DNA of 64,000 bases from Arthrobacter sp. TMP15 (GCF_039529835.1 NZ_CP154262.1:620001-684000); one strand, 5' to 3'. Positions 18,528 through 28,569 are shown, counted from the first letter of the stretch. Numbers and translations are program-made. Notes: a model not told the origin generated them from the letters alone.

Positions 18528-18585
18528 TGTTATTTCAGCATATGAATAGTGAACCGCATCACAGCCGAGATGTCAATCACAACAA

Positions 18586-18855
18586 CTGTGTGTAATGCTG
18601 GCGGCAAAGAAGCTCCTGTTTACTGGCGGGTGGCTGCGTACAATCATTGCTGCAACAAGGCGGGCAGGCAGGTGGGCGGGTCCGTGGCCGGTAGGGGCCA
18701 GGGCTGAGGCTGAAAGTCTTCACTGCCCGTGCCGGGCTCGTGCAGCGCAACCGAGGCCCAGGTTTTGAGGGCTGCTTTGAGGGTATGGGTTCAAGGCATG
18801 GCAAAGCAGCACACCGCGGCAGAATGCCGCTGGTGCGCTGCTCGAGGGTGTGGGC
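18586..18855. other. Intergenic region without recognisable gene
   Basis: It lies between the end of the large repeat and bcp. A 75-codon minus-strand ORF (18577-18804) is Pro/Cys-rich with no recognised motif and starts without a clear binding site, so I do not call it a gene. An imperfect hairpin (AGCAGCACACCGCGGCA with its partner, 18805-18842) just past bcp is a likely bcp terminator. Nothing else is seen. Confidence 0.5.
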
Positions 18856-19323
18856 TTAGAGTCCTAGTTCCGTGCGCAAGCGGGCTACGTGACCCTCCGC
18901 GTTGACGTTGTATTCTGCACTGCGCACCGTTCCATCGGCATTGACCACTACCGTGGAGCGCAAGGTGCCGATCATGGTGTTGCCGTTGATTACCTTTTCA
19001 CCCCATGCTCCCCAGGCTTCAGCCACCTCGTGATTGGCGTCAGAGAGGAGGGGGAAGTTCAAGCTGAACTCCTCGGCGAAAGTGGTTAACGCTTCCTGCG
19101 GGTCAGTTGAGATGCCCACAACGTCAACTCCGGCGCCCTGAAGTGCAGTGAGGCTGTCGCGGAAATCGCAAGCCTCGGTGGTGCAGCCGGGGGTGGCGGC
19201 TTTCGGGTAGAAGTAAACGATGACCTGGCGCCCGGCGTAGTCGGTTAGTGAAACGGTTTTACCGTTGGCATTCGGAAGGCTGAAGCCAGGGGCTGTTTGA
19301 GCGGCGCTGAGTTGCTTTGACAT
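18856..19323 (-). CDS. bcp: Bcp-type thioredoxin-dependent peroxiredoxin
   Basis: The 155-residue protein has the peroxiredoxin motif ATPGCTTEACDFRD with Cys47 and Cys52, the atypical 2-Cys pair of Bcp/PrxQ enzymes. It reduces peroxides in the cytoplasm using thioredoxin. WGAWGEKVING and STVVVNADGTV further along fit the family. It is divergent from the SDR-MarR-SDR unit. Urate oxidase makes hydrogen peroxide, so closeness to the urate operon may be meaningful, but this is inference. Confidence 0.93.
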   Translation of the reverse strand: MSKQLSAAQTAPGFSLPNANGKTVSLTDYAGRQVIVYFYPKAATPGCTTEACDFRDSLTALQGAGVDVVGISTDPQEALTTFAEEFSLNFPLLSDANHEVAEAWGAWGEKVINGNTMIGTLRSTVVVNADGTVRSAEYNVNAEGHVARLRTELGL

Positions 19324-19358
19324 TTTTGCTCCAATGTTTTCATTATGCGGAATAATTA

Positions 19359-19531
19359 TTTTGCTGTATGGAACAGCATAATGACACCGGCATGCAACGT
19401 CAACGTCGTGTCCGGCATGCGGGCGCTACCTTAGTGTCTCGCATTGCCGGATCGGAGCGCGTGGCGGCTGGCAATACTGCTATTTAGTGTCGCAACGACA
19501 GTAAAAGTGTTATGCTGTCTGTACGACATAA
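19359..19531. promoter_or_regulatory. Two related operator-like sites between bcp and the SDR unit
   Basis: Site A (19359-19381) read on the minus strand is TTATGCTGTTCCATACAGCA, with a perfect TGCTGT/ACAGCA repeat. Site B (19510-19531) on the + strand is TTATGCTGTCTGTACGACAT. Both begin TTATGCTGT and end in an A-rich run. Site B lies 34 bp before the SDR start. A natural candidate binder is the MarR protein encoded in this unit. Confidence 0.55.
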
Positions 19532-19564
19532 AATTTGCCGGGATACCAACCCCAAGGAGAAATC

Positions 19565-20308
19565 ATGCTCTTCGATCAGCAAACCGCACTCGTCACCGCC
19601 TCAGGAGCCGGAATTGGCCGCGCCATTGCCCAGCGGCTTGCCGCAGAAGGTGCGGCGGTGGTTGTTTCCGATGTCAATGACGCCGCCGGTGGCGAAACCG
19701 TGGCCCTGATCACTGCAGCTGGGGGACGGGCCGCCTACAAGCATGCCGATGTCAGCAAATCCAAAGACATTAGCGCACTGGTAACTTTCGCCGTTGAAAC
19801 CTTTGGTTCCTTGGACTTGGCGGTCAACAACGCGGGCTTGGGCGCCATGCCCAAGGATATCCAAGACGTCACCATCGATGACTGGGACCGCACCATCAAC
19901 GTCACCTTGCGCGGGACCTTCTTGTCCATGCAGGCTGAAGTTGCCCACTTCCGTGCAAACAATGGTGGTGCCATAGTTAATGTGGCTTCAATTGCGGGTA
20001 TCTCAGCAACGCCGAAACTAACTCCCTATGGCGCATCCAAGCATGGCGTTGTCAGCCTCACCCGCAGCGTGGCATTGGAGAACGCAGCGCATGGAATCCG
20101 TGTCAATGCGGTGGCCCCTGGAGCCATTGAAACCGCAGCATTGGCGGCCCTGCCAGCGGATGCCAAGGCCGGCTACGCTGCTGAAGTTCCAATGAACCGG
20201 CTGGGCCGTTCGGAAGAAATTGCCAATGCCGTGGCATGGCTGCTCTCCAAGGAAGCCAGCTTTGTTACCGGTGTCATACTGCCGGTTGACGGTGGCACCA
20301 ATGCCTAA
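19565..20308 (+). CDS. Short-chain dehydrogenase/reductase (first gene of SDR-MarR-SDR unit)
   Basis: The 247-residue classical SDR has TASGAGIGRAIA for NAD(P) binding, NNAGLGAMP, NVASIAGIS with the catalytic Ser, YGASKHG with Tyr/Lys, and VDGGTNA at the end. The ATG at 19565 follows AAGGAG; the ORF extends 10 codons upstream without one. The stop overlaps the MarR start by 8 bp. The substrate is unknown. Confidence 0.9.
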   Translation: MLFDQQTALVTASGAGIGRAIAQRLAAEGAAVVVSDVNDAAGGETVALITAAGGRAAYKHADVSKSKDISALVTFAVETFGSLDLAVNNAGLGAMPKDIQDVTIDDWDRTINVTLRGTFLSMQAEVAHFRANNGGAIVNVASIAGISATPKLTPYGASKHGVVSLTRSVALENAAHGIRVNAVAPGAIETAALAALPADAKAGYAAEVPMNRLGRSEEIANAVAWLLSKEASFVTGVILPVDGGTNA

Positions 20309-20867
20309 GCTCTCCGAAGCTCAAGAGCGCCAAACCGTGGGCGGTGGCGATGGCCAACGAGCCGCGCTGATTAGCTCCCTGACGCGGATCATCAGCGAAT
20401 GGTCGGCACCGGACTTCCTCACAGCGGTGGTCGCGCGGGAAGGAGTGGACCTTGATCCCGGGGCAATCACCATGATCACCATCCTCTCCGATCAGGGCCC
20501 GCAACGGCCATCGGTGCTGGCCAGGCATATGGTGACGGGAGCATCAAACATCTCCAAGATCGTTGCCCGGCTGACGGCGGCAAAATTGTCCGCGCGGATT
20601 GCAGATCCTCGTGACGCACGTGCTCACCTGGTAGCACTCACCGCGGATGGTCAACGTGTTGCAGACACGTTTGTGCGTGCCGGTGACGGGCTTGTGGAAG
20701 AACTATTACACGGCTGGAGCCCTCAAGAACGAGATGACCTACTCGTCTCGTTGGAAAAACTTGAATCTGCCACAGTGAAACTGGCCAAGAGCATTACAGC
20801 AAAAGTCCCCACCGAAGGACGCGATCCTTCACCTACCCCTCAAACACTTCAAGGAGACCCGCAATGA
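20301..20867 (+). CDS. MarR-family regulator
   Basis: The 188-residue protein has a winged-helix region: RPSVLARHMVTGASNISKIVARLTAAKLSARIADPRDARAHLVALT. The ATG at 20301 overlaps the upstream SDR stop, and its own stop overlaps the next SDR start by 4 bp (ATGA), so all three are translationally coupled. A regulator placed between two enzymes of one operon suggests self-regulation through the paired sites at 19359 and 19510. Confidence 0.87.
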   Translation: MPKLSEAQERQTVGGGDGQRAALISSLTRIISEWSAPDFLTAVVAREGVDLDPGAITMITILSDQGPQRPSVLARHMVTGASNISKIVARLTAAKLSARIADPRDARAHLVALTADGQRVADTFVRAGDGLVEELLHGWSPQERDDLLVSLEKLESATVKLAKSITAKVPTEGRDPSPTPQTLQGDPQ

Positions 20868-21694
20868 GTGCTTCATCCAACCCCACAGAGAACTCCAGCA
20901 ACAATCAGCAGCAACGTACCTACGTCATCACCGGTGCCGGCTCAGGCATTGGACTTGCAACAACCAATCTCCTGCGCGAACGTGGCGCCCGCGTAGTGGG
21001 AGTTGACCTCCGCGGTGCCGATGTTGAAGCAGATCTCAGCACAGCGGCCGGACGAAAAGAAGCCGCAGAGTTGGCCCTCACGGCAGCTGACGGGAAAATC
21101 GACGCCGTCATTGCCTGCGCCGGGATCTCCGCACCCATCCCGCTGACAGTAAGCGTCAATTTTTTCGGTGTCACGGAGTTTCTTCAGCACCTGGCACCTG
21201 CCCTGGCAAAAAGCGCAAGCCCGCGTGCCGTCGTCGTCAGTTCCATGGCTTCTTTGCAGCCCAACTCCCCGGAACTGGTGGAAGCACAGCTCGCCGGTGA
21301 TGAAGAAAAAGCGGTGGCTATTGGCGCCACGCTGGCTGCCTCGGGCCCGGAGGCCGGCTACCTGAACTATCCCTCGAGTAAGCGGGCACTGAGCCGCTGG
21401 GTGCGGCGGGAATCCATCACACCCACCTGGGCCGGGGCTGGTATTCCGTTGAACGCGGTAGCACCAGGGACTGTCATCTCGCCCATGACGGAACAGCTCC
21501 TCGCTACTGAAGAAGGCCGGACAATGGTGGACTCCCATGTTCCCATGCCGCTGAACTACCATTCAGAAGCCATTGTCATCTCCAAGCTGCTGGCCTGGCT
21601 GACAAGCGAAGAAAACACCCACACAACAGGACAAACCATCTACACCGATGGCGGAGCAGATGCTTCACTGCGCGGGGACAACATCTGGGACTAG
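20864..21694 (+). CDS. Short-chain dehydrogenase, 3-alpha-hydroxysteroid dehydrogenase-like
   Basis: The 276-residue SDR starts after a 17-residue polar leader with TYVITGAGSGIGLATTNLL. It has GADVEADLS and IDAVIACAGIS, then SSMASLQ and the separated Tyr-x-x-x-Lys motif YPSSK, with a long insertion between them. This layout resembles 3-alpha-HSD/carbonyl reductases. It is the last gene of the unit, followed by a strong terminator. The substrate is not known. Confidence 0.87.
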   Translation: MSASSNPTENSSNNQQQRTYVITGAGSGIGLATTNLLRERGARVVGVDLRGADVEADLSTAAGRKEAAELALTAADGKIDAVIACAGISAPIPLTVSVNFFGVTEFLQHLAPALAKSASPRAVVVSSMASLQPNSPELVEAQLAGDEEKAVAIGATLAASGPEAGYLNYPSSKRALSRWVRRESITPTWAGAGIPLNAVAPGTVISPMTEQLLATEEGRTMVDSHVPMPLNYHSEAIVISKLLAWLTSEENTHTTGQTIYTDGGADASLRGDNIWD

Positions 21695-21730
21695 CTCCCG
21701 GCACGTGCGAGGAAAACAAAATCTAAATAC

Positions 21731-21770
21731 AAACAGGGAGCCGCAGCTCAACGCTGCGGCTCCCTGGTTT
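21731..21770 (+). terminator. Terminator between convergent genes
   Basis: CAGGGAGCCGCAG pairs perfectly with CTGCGGCTCCCTG around a 7-nt loop, flanked by A residues before and TTT after. It can act in both directions, for the SDR unit and for the E2 gene ending at 21794. Confidence 0.85.
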
Positions 21771-21793
21771 ATCTCTGGATCATGGCGAATGTA

Positions 21794-23182
21794 TTACAAG
21801 CCCAGATCGTCCTGGAAAGCGGCCCCCTCAAGACGCATCCGGACCGTTTGAAGGAAGCGGCCCGCATCGGCCCCGTCCACGAGCCTGTGGTCGTAGGTCA
21901 GGCACAGGTACATCATGTGGCGGATAGCCAGAAGATCATCCCCGTCCGGGCCCGTGACCACCACGGCACGTTTAACAATGGCACCAACACCTAAGATTCC
22001 CACCTGCGGGGCGTTGATGATGGGGGTATCAAAGAGTGCACCCACCGAACCAATGTTCGTGATGGAGAACGTTCCACCGCTGAGCTCATCGGCCGTGATG
22101 GAACCATCGCGTGTACGGGCGGCAACATCGGCAATACCAGCTGCCAAACCGGCCAAATTCAACGTTCCAGCGTTGCGAACCACCGGTACCAGCAGACCCT
22201 TAGGCGCATCCACGGCGAAGGCGAGGTGCTCACCATCGTGGTAGGTGATGTTTCCAGCGGCCTCGTCAAAGGAAGCGTTGAGCATGGGATGAACCTTCAG
22301 CGCCTCCGCCACTGCCTGAGCAATGAACGGCAAATACGTCAGATTCACCCCATTGGCAGCAGCGAATGACTCCTTTGCCCGCGCCCGCAATCGCACAATG
22401 GCGCTGACATCCACCTCGTGCACCTGTGTGAGCTGCGTGGAGGTGTCCAGGGATTCGCGCATGCGCTTGGCGATCACAGAACGAATCCGTGGCGCCTTCA
22501 CTACCGTTCCACGCAGATTTGCGGACGCGGGAGCCCCAGCTACTGGTGCATTTTTAGGTACTTGTGTTGGCGCAGGAGGCACGACGGCGGCACTTGGCTC
22601 AGGCGGTGAAGCGGCAGCGGCAGCGGCTGTAACGTCACTGCGACGAATGCGAGAACCAACGCCGGTACCGCTCACCGTGGCAAGGTCAACTCCGTGCTGG
22701 CGTGCCAGCTTGCGCACCAGCGGAGTGACATAGGTGGCTGATCCGGCCAACGCCGGGGGAGCCTGGGTTTCCGCAGGCGGCGTCAGGGAGGCCGAGGCCG
22801 TCCGCGGCCGATTGGCCGGAAAGCCGCCGAGGGAATCCCGGTCCGCCGGGGGCCCCGCCGCCGGGGTTGCAACTGGCGCAGCCGCCGGGGTTGCAACTGG
22901 CTCAGCCGCCGGTGCTGTCCCGGAGTCGGTCGAAGGGGTTGAATCCGCGGAGCCGATGATGGCAAGGACGGATCCGACTTCGGCAACCTCGTCCTCGGCC
23001 ACCACGATGCTCTGCAGGATTCCTTCGAACGGTGAAGGAATTTCGGTATCCACTTTGTCGGTGGAGACTTCCACGAGCGGGTCATCAATGCTGACGGTGT
23101 CGCCCACGACTTTAAGCCAACGGGTAACAGTTCCTTCGGTGACGCTTTCGCCCAGAGCGGGCAGCAGCACTGACTCAGTCAT
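21794..23182 (-). CDS. 2-oxo acid dehydrogenase E2 (dihydrolipoamide acyltransferase)
   Basis: The 462-residue protein has one lipoyl domain with the modified Lys43 in VSTDKVDTE. An Ala/Pro-rich linker follows, then a peripheral-subunit-binding domain ([17 protein letters not shown]...GSRIRRSDV) and the catalytic domain with [17 protein letters not shown] (His/Asp acyltransferase motif). It could serve pyruvate, 2-oxoglutarate or branched-chain complexes. Its start overlaps the allB stop by 8 bp, so it is the last gene of the gcl-glycerate kinase-allB unit, an unusual place. With aceE only 13 kb away, supply of pyruvate dehydrogenase is a reasonable guess. Confidence 0.92.
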   Translation of the reverse strand: MTESVLLPALGESVTEGTVTRWLKVVGDTVSIDDPLVEVSTDKVDTEIPSPFEGILQSIVVAEDEVAEVGSVLAIIGSADSTPSTDSGTAPAAEPVATPAAAPVATPAAGPPADRDSLGGFPANRPRTASASLTPPAETQAPPALAGSATYVTPLVRKLARQHGVDLATVSGTGVGSRIRRSDVTAAAAAASPPEPSAAVVPPAPTQVPKNAPVAGAPASANLRGTVVKAPRIRSVIAKRMRESLDTSTQLTQVHEVDVSAIVRLRARAKESFAAANGVNLTYLPFIAQAVAEALKVHPMLNASFDEAAGNITYHDGEHLAFAVDAPKGLLVPVVRNAGTLNLAGLAAGIADVAARTRDGSITADELSGGTFSITNIGSVGALFDTPIINAPQVGILGVGAIVKRAVVVTGPDGDDLLAIRHMMYLCLTYDHRLVDGADAGRFLQTVRMRLEGAAFQDDLGL

Positions 23183-24566
23183 TTACCGTCCGTTCCACTG
23201 TGATTTCGCCGCGGCGCAGCAGCCGGCCGGTGGGGGTGATGCCGTCGAGTTCATGACCGCGCAGGAATGTGCGCCTGACAACACCGGAGAGCGCACGCCC
23301 GTCGTAAGGGGTGATGGGGTTTTTGTGCTTGAGCTTCTTCACATCGACCACAAACGCGTCATCGGCGGCGAAAATGGAGAAGTCGGCGTCGTATCCCGGT
23401 GCCAGTTTGCCCTTGCGGTGCAGTTGGACAAGCTCCGCCGGAGCGGTGGACATCCAATGGATGACCTGCTCCAACTCAATACCGCGTTGGCGGGCCTCGG
23501 TCCAGATCAGCGACAGACCCAACTGGAGGGAGGAGACTCCGCCCCAGGCCACGGCAAAGTCACCGTTTTCCAGGTCCTTAAGATCCAGGGTGCTGGGGGA
23601 GTGGTCTGAGACGATGCAATCGATGACGCCGTCACGCAGTCCCTGCCACAGCTTTTCCCGGTTAGAGGCTTCCCGGATGGGCGGGCAGCACTTATAAGCG
23701 GTGCCCCCGTCGGGGATTTCCTCTGCCATGAGTGTCAGGTAATGCGGGCACGTTTCCACGGTCAGCTTCACACCGTCGCGGCGGGCACTGGCAATCATGG
23801 GCAAGGCATCTGAGGAGCTCAAGTGCAAGATGTGCGCCTTGGCGCCCGTCCAGCGGGCACGTTCAATGACCTCGGCAATGGCCAGGTTCTCGGCGCCGCG
23901 CGGACGCGAAGCCAGGAACTTGGAGTATTGATCGCCCTGGGCTGTGGGTGCACGGTCAATGGTGCGTGAGTCTTCGGCATGGACAAGCATAAGGGCGTCG
24001 TACCCCGTTAGCTCCCGCATGTCCGCTTCCATCTCATCAGGATCCAGCGGCGGGAATTCATCCACCCCAGAGTGCAGTAGGAAGCACTTGAAACCAAACA
24101 CGCCGTCGTCGTGCAAACCGCGCAAGTCTGAGATATTGCCGGGGATGGCGCCACCCCAGAATCCAACGTCAACAAACGCCTGGTCTTGCGCTACGCTGCG
24201 TTTGAGTTCCAGGGCGTCCACGTTGGTGGTGGCCGGAATGGAGTTCAGGGGCATATCGATGATGGTTGTCACCCCGCCTGCCGCGGCGGCACGAGTGGCT
24301 GAGGCAAAGCCTTCCCAGTCGGTGCGTCCGGGTTCATTGACGTGCACATGGCTGTCGACCAAGCCGGGAATCAACGTTTCATCATCAGCTAGCTCAATGA
24401 CTTCCCTGCCCTGGAGGTTGTTCCCCAACGGCTCCAAAGCAATGACAACACCGTCACGGACGCCCACTTCACGCGGGGCAATGCCGGCGGTGGTCAGTAC
24501 CCGGTTGCCGCGAATAACGAGGTCATAGCCGCCGTCGTTCGTGTCGCTTCCTGCAATATTAGACAT
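23175..24566 (-). CDS. allB: Allantoinase
   Basis: The 463-residue amidohydrolase opens the hydantoin ring of allantoin to give allantoate. Metal ligands are in [28 protein letters not shown] and the SDHSP motif; the FKCFLLHSG segment contains the likely carbamylated Lys. A longer ORF begins at 24611, but the ATG at 24566 has AGAGGAG upstream and overlaps the glycerate kinase stop by 8 bp. It connects the urate operons to the glyoxylate branch. Confidence 0.95.
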   Translation of the reverse strand: MSNIAGSDTNDGGYDLVIRGNRVLTTAGIAPREVGVRDGVVIALEPLGNNLQGREVIELADDETLIPGLVDSHVHVNEPGRTDWEGFASATRAAAAGGVTTIIDMPLNSIPATTNVDALELKRSVAQDQAFVDVGFWGGAIPGNISDLRGLHDDGVFGFKCFLLHSGVDEFPPLDPDEMEADMRELTGYDALMLVHAEDSRTIDRAPTAQGDQYSKFLASRPRGAENLAIAEVIERARWTGAKAHILHLSSSDALPMIASARRDGVKLTVETCPHYLTLMAEEIPDGGTAYKCCPPIREASNREKLWQGLRDGVIDCIVSDHSPSTLDLKDLENGDFAVAWGGVSSLQLGLSLIWTEARQRGIELEQVIHWMSTAPAELVQLHRKGKLAPGYDADFSIFAADDAFVVDVKKLKHKNPITPYDGRALSGVVRRTFLRGHELDGITPTGRLLRRGEITVERTVND

Positions 24567-25716
24567 ACGAGTTCTCCTCTTCCTTACCTGTTTGGGCAAG
24601 TCGGGTGCCAATCAAGGCACCAATTTCAGTCAGCAGGGCCCCTGCGTTTTTCATGCAAACGTCCGTGTCGGCTTCAATGTCCGTCAGCGCGTAGCTGTGG
24701 GCAAAGCCGGCATTGGCCAAAATCTCCGGCGACAAGGTGGTGCGCCCGCACACGGCAACAACGGGAACGCCCGCGGCGCGGGCCGCGGTTGCTACGCCCA
24801 TGGGCGCCTTGCCAAAGAGGCTTTGTTCATCAAGGCTACCCTCGCCTGTAATGACAAGATCGGCGCTGCCCATTTTTTCGGCTAATCCGGTCAAACCCAG
24901 AATCACCTCTATGCCAGGGCGGCGTTTGGCGCAGAGTACCGCAAGTGCGGCGTAGCCAGTGCCACCAGCTGCACCTGAGCCGGGTGCGTCGATGGCGTCT
25001 ACAGCCGCTGTGCCAAGGGCATTGGCCATGATACGGAAGTAGCGCTCTAAGGACTTTTCCAAATGTTCCACATGGGCGGTGGTGGCTCCCTTTTGCGGAC
25101 CAAAAATTGTTGCCGCACCGTCTGGTCCCAGCAGTGGGTTGTCCACGTCGCTGGCTAATGTGAAAGTAACGGCTCCCATGCGTGGGTCAAGTCCGGTGAG
25201 ATCAATGTTGGTGACCTGGGACAGGGCCCCGCCGCCGGGCGGCAAATGCTGCCCGGCGGCGTCCTTAAATGTTGCTCCCAGCGCCGCAAGCATCCCTGAG
25301 CCGCCGTCAGTTGACGCGCTTCCACCGACACCGAGCACAATCTCCGTACAGCCATGATCCATGGCGGAGGAGACCAACTGGCCGGTGCCATAGGTAGTTG
25401 CGGCCAACGGGGAGAGTTGGCCATTGTGCAAAACAGCGAGCCCGGAAGCTGCCGCCATTTCAATCACAGCCACTTTGCCGTCGACGGCGTAGTCGGCCGT
25501 GACCGGTTGGCCCGTGGGCCCTTGCACCAGAGCGCTGACCCGGGTAAAGCCGGAGGCAACCACGGCGTCGATGGTACCCTCGCCGCCGTCGGCTACGGGC
25601 ATGAGATCAATCTCCAGCCCGGCGTGCGCGCTGCGCAGGCCGGCCGCCAAATACTTGGCAACCTCCGGGGCTGAAAGGGAACCCTTGAACTTGTCGGGGG
25701 CGAGGATGATGCGCAT
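24559..25716 (-). CDS. glxK: Glycerate kinase
   Basis: The 385-residue protein starts MRIILAPDKFKGSLSA, the typical opening of GarK/GlxK-family glycerate kinases. It also has PVADGGEGT and LGVGGSASTDGG. It phosphorylates D-glycerate made by tartronate semialdehyde reductase, feeding phosphoglycerate into glycolysis. It lies 9 bp after gcl and overlaps allB, so the three are one transcription unit. Whether it makes 2- or 3-phosphoglycerate cannot be read by eye; this fold usually gives 2-phosphoglycerate. Confidence 0.93.
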   Translation of the reverse strand: MRIILAPDKFKGSLSAPEVAKYLAAGLRSAHAGLEIDLMPVADGGEGTIDAVVASGFTRVSALVQGPTGQPVTADYAVDGKVAVIEMAAASGLAVLHNGQLSPLAATTYGTGQLVSSAMDHGCTEIVLGVGGSASTDGGSGMLAALGATFKDAAGQHLPPGGGALSQVTNIDLTGLDPRMGAVTFTLASDVDNPLLGPDGAATIFGPQKGATTAHVEHLEKSLERYFRIMANALGTAAVDAIDAPGSGAAGGTGYAALAVLCAKRRPGIEVILGLTGLAEKMGSADLVITGEGSLDEQSLFGKAPMGVATAARAAGVPVVAVCGRTTLSPEILANAGFAHSYALTDIEADTDVCMKNAGALLTEIGALIGTRLAQTGKEEENSYV

Positions 25717-25725
25717 GGTTCGTCC

Positions 25726-27504
25726 CTAGTCCTGCAGGGCCAAGATGGCGGTGGGGGCGTCAGCTGCGTACTGGGCGATGTCTTCGATTTCATTGACATT
25801 GTCCAGTTCGGTGCCCATGGAAATGTTGGTGACACGCTCCAGGATGGCCTCAACAACCACAGGAACCTTGAACTCCTCCATGAGACGCTTTGCCTCGGCG
25901 AACGCGGCAGCCATATCCTCGGGGCGCTCTACACGGATGGCCTTGCAGCCCAAGCCTTCGGCAACCTTGAGGTGGTCAACACCGTAGCCGTTGGTCTCCG
26001 GTGAGTTGATGTTATCGAACGCCAGGGACACGTGGTAATCCATCTTGAAGCCGCGCTGGGACTGACGAATCAAGCCCAGGTAGGAGTTGTTCACAACCAC
26101 GTGGATGTAGGGGAGGTTGAACTGTGCGCCCACGGCCAGCTCTTCAATCATGAACTGGAAGTCGTAGTCGCCGGACAGGGCAACAACGGTCTGGCCCGGC
26201 TTGCCGCGGACAACGCCCAAGGCTGCCGGCAGGGTCCAGCCCAAGGGGCCGGCCTGTCCGGCATTGATCCACTGGCGGGGTCCAAAGACGTGCAGCATCT
26301 GGGCGCCGGCGATCTGCGAGAGACCAATGGTGGAGACGTAGGTGGTGTCGGGACCAAACGCGGCATTCATTTCTTCGTAGACGCGTTGTGGCTTCATGGG
26401 CACGTTATCGAAGTGAGTCTTGCGCTGCAGGGAACCCTTGCGAGCCTGGCAGTCCTTTGACCAGGTGCCGTAGTCCGGCACACCGAGATCGGCCTTGCGC
26501 TCACGAGCAACTTCCAGGAGTATTTCCAAGGCTGCTCCGGCGTCGGAAACGATGCCCAGATCCGGTGCGAATACGCGGCCGATCTGGGTGGGCTCAATGT
26601 CCACGTGCACAAACTTGCGGTTTCCGCGGTAGGTGTCAAGGCCGCCAGTGTGGCGGTTGGCCCAGCGGTTGCCGATGCCGATGACGGTATCTGATTCCAG
26701 GAACGTGGCGTTGCCGTAGCGGTGCGAAGTCTGCAGGCCAACCATGCCGGCGCTCAGTGGGTGATCATCGGCGATGGTGCCCCAGCCCATGAGTGTGGAG
26801 ATGACCGGGATGTTCAGAAGTTCGGCCAGCTCCACCAGCTGTGCTGAGGCGTTGGCGTTGATGATGCCGCCACCAGCAACGATGAGCGGCTTCTCGCCAG
26901 CGAGCAAGATATCTAGTGCCTTTTCAGCCTGCTTGCGTGTCGCGGCGGGCTTGTTCGGAACCAACGGCTCGTAAGCGTCGATGTCGAACTCGATCTCTGC
27001 CATCTGCACGTCGATGGGCAGGTCCAACAGAACCGGGCCGGGACGCCCTGAACGCATCAGGTAGAACGCCTTCTGGAAAGCGCCGGGAACCTGGCCAGGC
27101 TCCTTGACGGTCATGGAAAGTTTGGTCAAGGGAGCCGCGATGGACTCGATGTCCACAGCCTGGAAATCTTCCTTGTGCAACTTGGCAACGGGGGCCTGGC
27201 CGGTGATGCACAGCATCGGGATGGAATCAGCCTGGGCTGCGTACAATCCTGTGATCATGTCAGTACCTGCGGGGCCGGAGGTACCGGTGCAAACGCCAAT
27301 GTTGCCTTCGGCGGCACGTGAGTAACCGTCCGCCATGTGTGAGGCACCTTCCATGTGGCGGGCCAGGGTGTGGTTTAAGCCGCCATGCTCACGCATGGCT
27401 GAGTAGAACGGGTTGATGGCTGCTCCGGGGAGACCGAAGATCTCCGTGGCGCCTTCTTTTTCCAAAATCAAAACGGCTGCGTCAACGCTGCGCATCTTAG
27501 CCAT
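25726..27504 (-). CDS. gcl: Glyoxylate carboligase (tartronate-semialdehyde synthase)
   Basis: The 592-residue TPP enzyme condenses two glyoxylates to tartronate semialdehyde plus CO2. It reads [15 protein letters not shown], so the position of the usual TPP-activating Glu is Met51. E. coli Gcl has Val there, and a hydrophobic residue at this place is diagnostic. The C-terminal TPP motif is [14 protein letters not shown]...[10 protein letters not shown]. The ATG follows AAAGGAG. A terminator stands between upstream glxR and this gene, so gcl probably has its own promoter in the 80-bp gap. Confidence 0.96.
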   Translation of the reverse strand: MAKMRSVDAAVLILEKEGATEIFGLPGAAINPFYSAMREHGGLNHTLARHMEGASHMADGYSRAAEGNIGVCTGTSGPAGTDMITGLYAAQADSIPMLCITGQAPVAKLHKEDFQAVDIESIAAPLTKLSMTVKEPGQVPGAFQKAFYLMRSGRPGPVLLDLPIDVQMAEIEFDIDAYEPLVPNKPAATRKQAEKALDILLAGEKPLIVAGGGIINANASAQLVELAELLNIPVISTLMGWGTIADDHPLSAGMVGLQTSHRYGNATFLESDTVIGIGNRWANRHTGGLDTYRGNRKFVHVDIEPTQIGRVFAPDLGIVSDAGAALEILLEVARERKADLGVPDYGTWSKDCQARKGSLQRKTHFDNVPMKPQRVYEEMNAAFGPDTTYVSTIGLSQIAGAQMLHVFGPRQWINAGQAGPLGWTLPAALGVVRGKPGQTVVALSGDYDFQFMIEELAVGAQFNLPYIHVVVNNSYLGLIRQSQRGFKMDYHVSLAFDNINSPETNGYGVDHLKVAEGLGCKAIRVERPEDMAAAFAEAKRLMEEFKVPVVVEAILERVTNISMGTELDNVNEIEDIAQYAADAPTAILALQD

Positions 27505-27584
27505 GGTGTTGCTCCTTTAAAAATTTGTGGTTGCCCGGTATGGGCAAAGTAGAACGGTGCGGCGGTGGTGTTTCTAAGGTGGGA

Positions 27585-27626
27585 TTCCCGCCGTCGAACG
27601 TCTCGAAGATCATTCGACGGCGGGAA
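27585..27626 (-). terminator. Perfect 14-bp hairpin after glxR
   Basis: TTCCCGCCGTCGAA and its exact complement flank a 14-nt loop, 31 bp past the glxR stop. It separates hyi-glxR from the gcl unit. Confidence 0.75.
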
Positions 27627-27656
27627 GTTTGAGGGCGAACCCCGGAGTAGTTTTTT

Positions 27657-28535
27657 TTATTTGTTTCCGGAGGAAGCCAGGACCTGCTTGAACAGGGCCG
27701 AGTGGTCCAAGCCGCCGTCGCCCTGGGCAACGATGGCGGTGACCAGCTGGGCAACAGCGCCACCCAAGGGAACCGAGATGCCGGCTTCACGGGCTGCTGC
27801 TGTGACAATGCCGAGGTCCTTGTTGTGCAGGGCCAGACGGAAGCCGGGATCGAAGTTGCGATCAAGCATCTTCTGGCCCTTCTGCTCCAAGACCTTGGAG
27901 CCGGCCAGACCGCCGCCAAGAACCTTAAGGGCGGCGTCGGTGTCCACTCCGTAGGCCTCAAGGAAAGCAATAGCTTCGGCAAGTGCCTGGATGTTCACTG
28001 CCACGATCAGCTGGTTAGCTGCCTTGACTGTCTGGCCTGAGCCGGAGGGACCCACGTGGACTATGGTCTTGCCCACAGCGTTAAGAACATCAGCGGCATC
28101 GGCGAAGTCCTTGGCGTCACCGCCAACCATGATGGAAAGTACGCCGTCAATGGCACCCTGCTCGCCGCCGGAAACCGGTGCGTCCAAGGGACGAATGCCA
28201 GCTGATACGGCTGCTTCGGAGAGACGCTTGGAAACGTCCGGGCGGATGGAGCTGGCGTCTACCCAGATGGCACCCTTGCGGGCGTTGGCAAAGACGCCCT
28301 CTTCACCGTTGACTACTCCTTCTACATCCGGGGAGTCAGGAACCATGGTGACGATGACATCGGCGTCTTTGACGACATCGGCGATGGAAGTTCCGCCACG
28401 CCCCCCTGCGGTGACGAGCTTGTCAATGGCGCCTTGGCTGCGGTTGAAACCTGCAACTGTGTGGCCTGCTTTGATGAGGTTGACGGCCATGGGCAGGCCC
28501 ATGATGCCGAGTCCGATTACTGCAACGTTGCTCAT
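27657..28535 (-). CDS. glxR: Tartronate semialdehyde reductase (2-hydroxy-3-oxopropionate reductase)
   Basis: The 292-residue beta-hydroxyacid dehydrogenase has the N-terminal Rossmann GLGIMGLPMAVNLIKAGH, DAPVSGGEQGA, and the GSGQTVKAANQL segment with the catalytic Lys. It reduces the gcl product to D-glycerate. The ORF extends 77 codons upstream into the gap, but AAGGACA precedes the ATG at 28535. It follows hyi by 34 bp. Confidence 0.94.
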   Translation of the reverse strand: MSNVAVIGLGIMGLPMAVNLIKAGHTVAGFNRSQGAIDKLVTAGGRGGTSIADVVKDADVIVTMVPDSPDVEGVVNGEEGVFANARKGAIWVDASSIRPDVSKRLSEAAVSAGIRPLDAPVSGGEQGAIDGVLSIMVGGDAKDFADAADVLNAVGKTIVHVGPSGSGQTVKAANQLIVAVNIQALAEAIAFLEAYGVDTDAALKVLGGGLAGSKVLEQKGQKMLDRNFDPGFRLALHNKDLGIVTAAAREAGISVPLGGAVAQLVTAIVAQGDGGLDHSALFKQVLASSGNK

Positions 28536-28569
28536 AATGTGTCCTTTGCGTGAAATGTGAGGAGGAGTT

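Larger units (their letters stand above)
15043..18585. repeat. Large direct repeat, copy 1 (urate operon)
   Basis: This 3,543-bp block matches 40261-43792 in the same orientation. I counted 11 single-base differences plus one 11-bp indel, about 99.7% identity. It covers all of uraD, hiuH and uox with their upstream region, and all but the last codons of the permease gene. Flanking sequence is unrelated on both sides. Confidence 0.97.

Noticed and set aside
18577-18804. 75-codon minus-strand ORF next to the large repeat
   Set aside because: No binding site or motif; Cys/Pro-rich content looks random.
22734-23609. 291-codon + strand ORF over E2 and allB
   Set aside because: Low-complexity Gly/Ala/Ser frame opposite two well supported genes.
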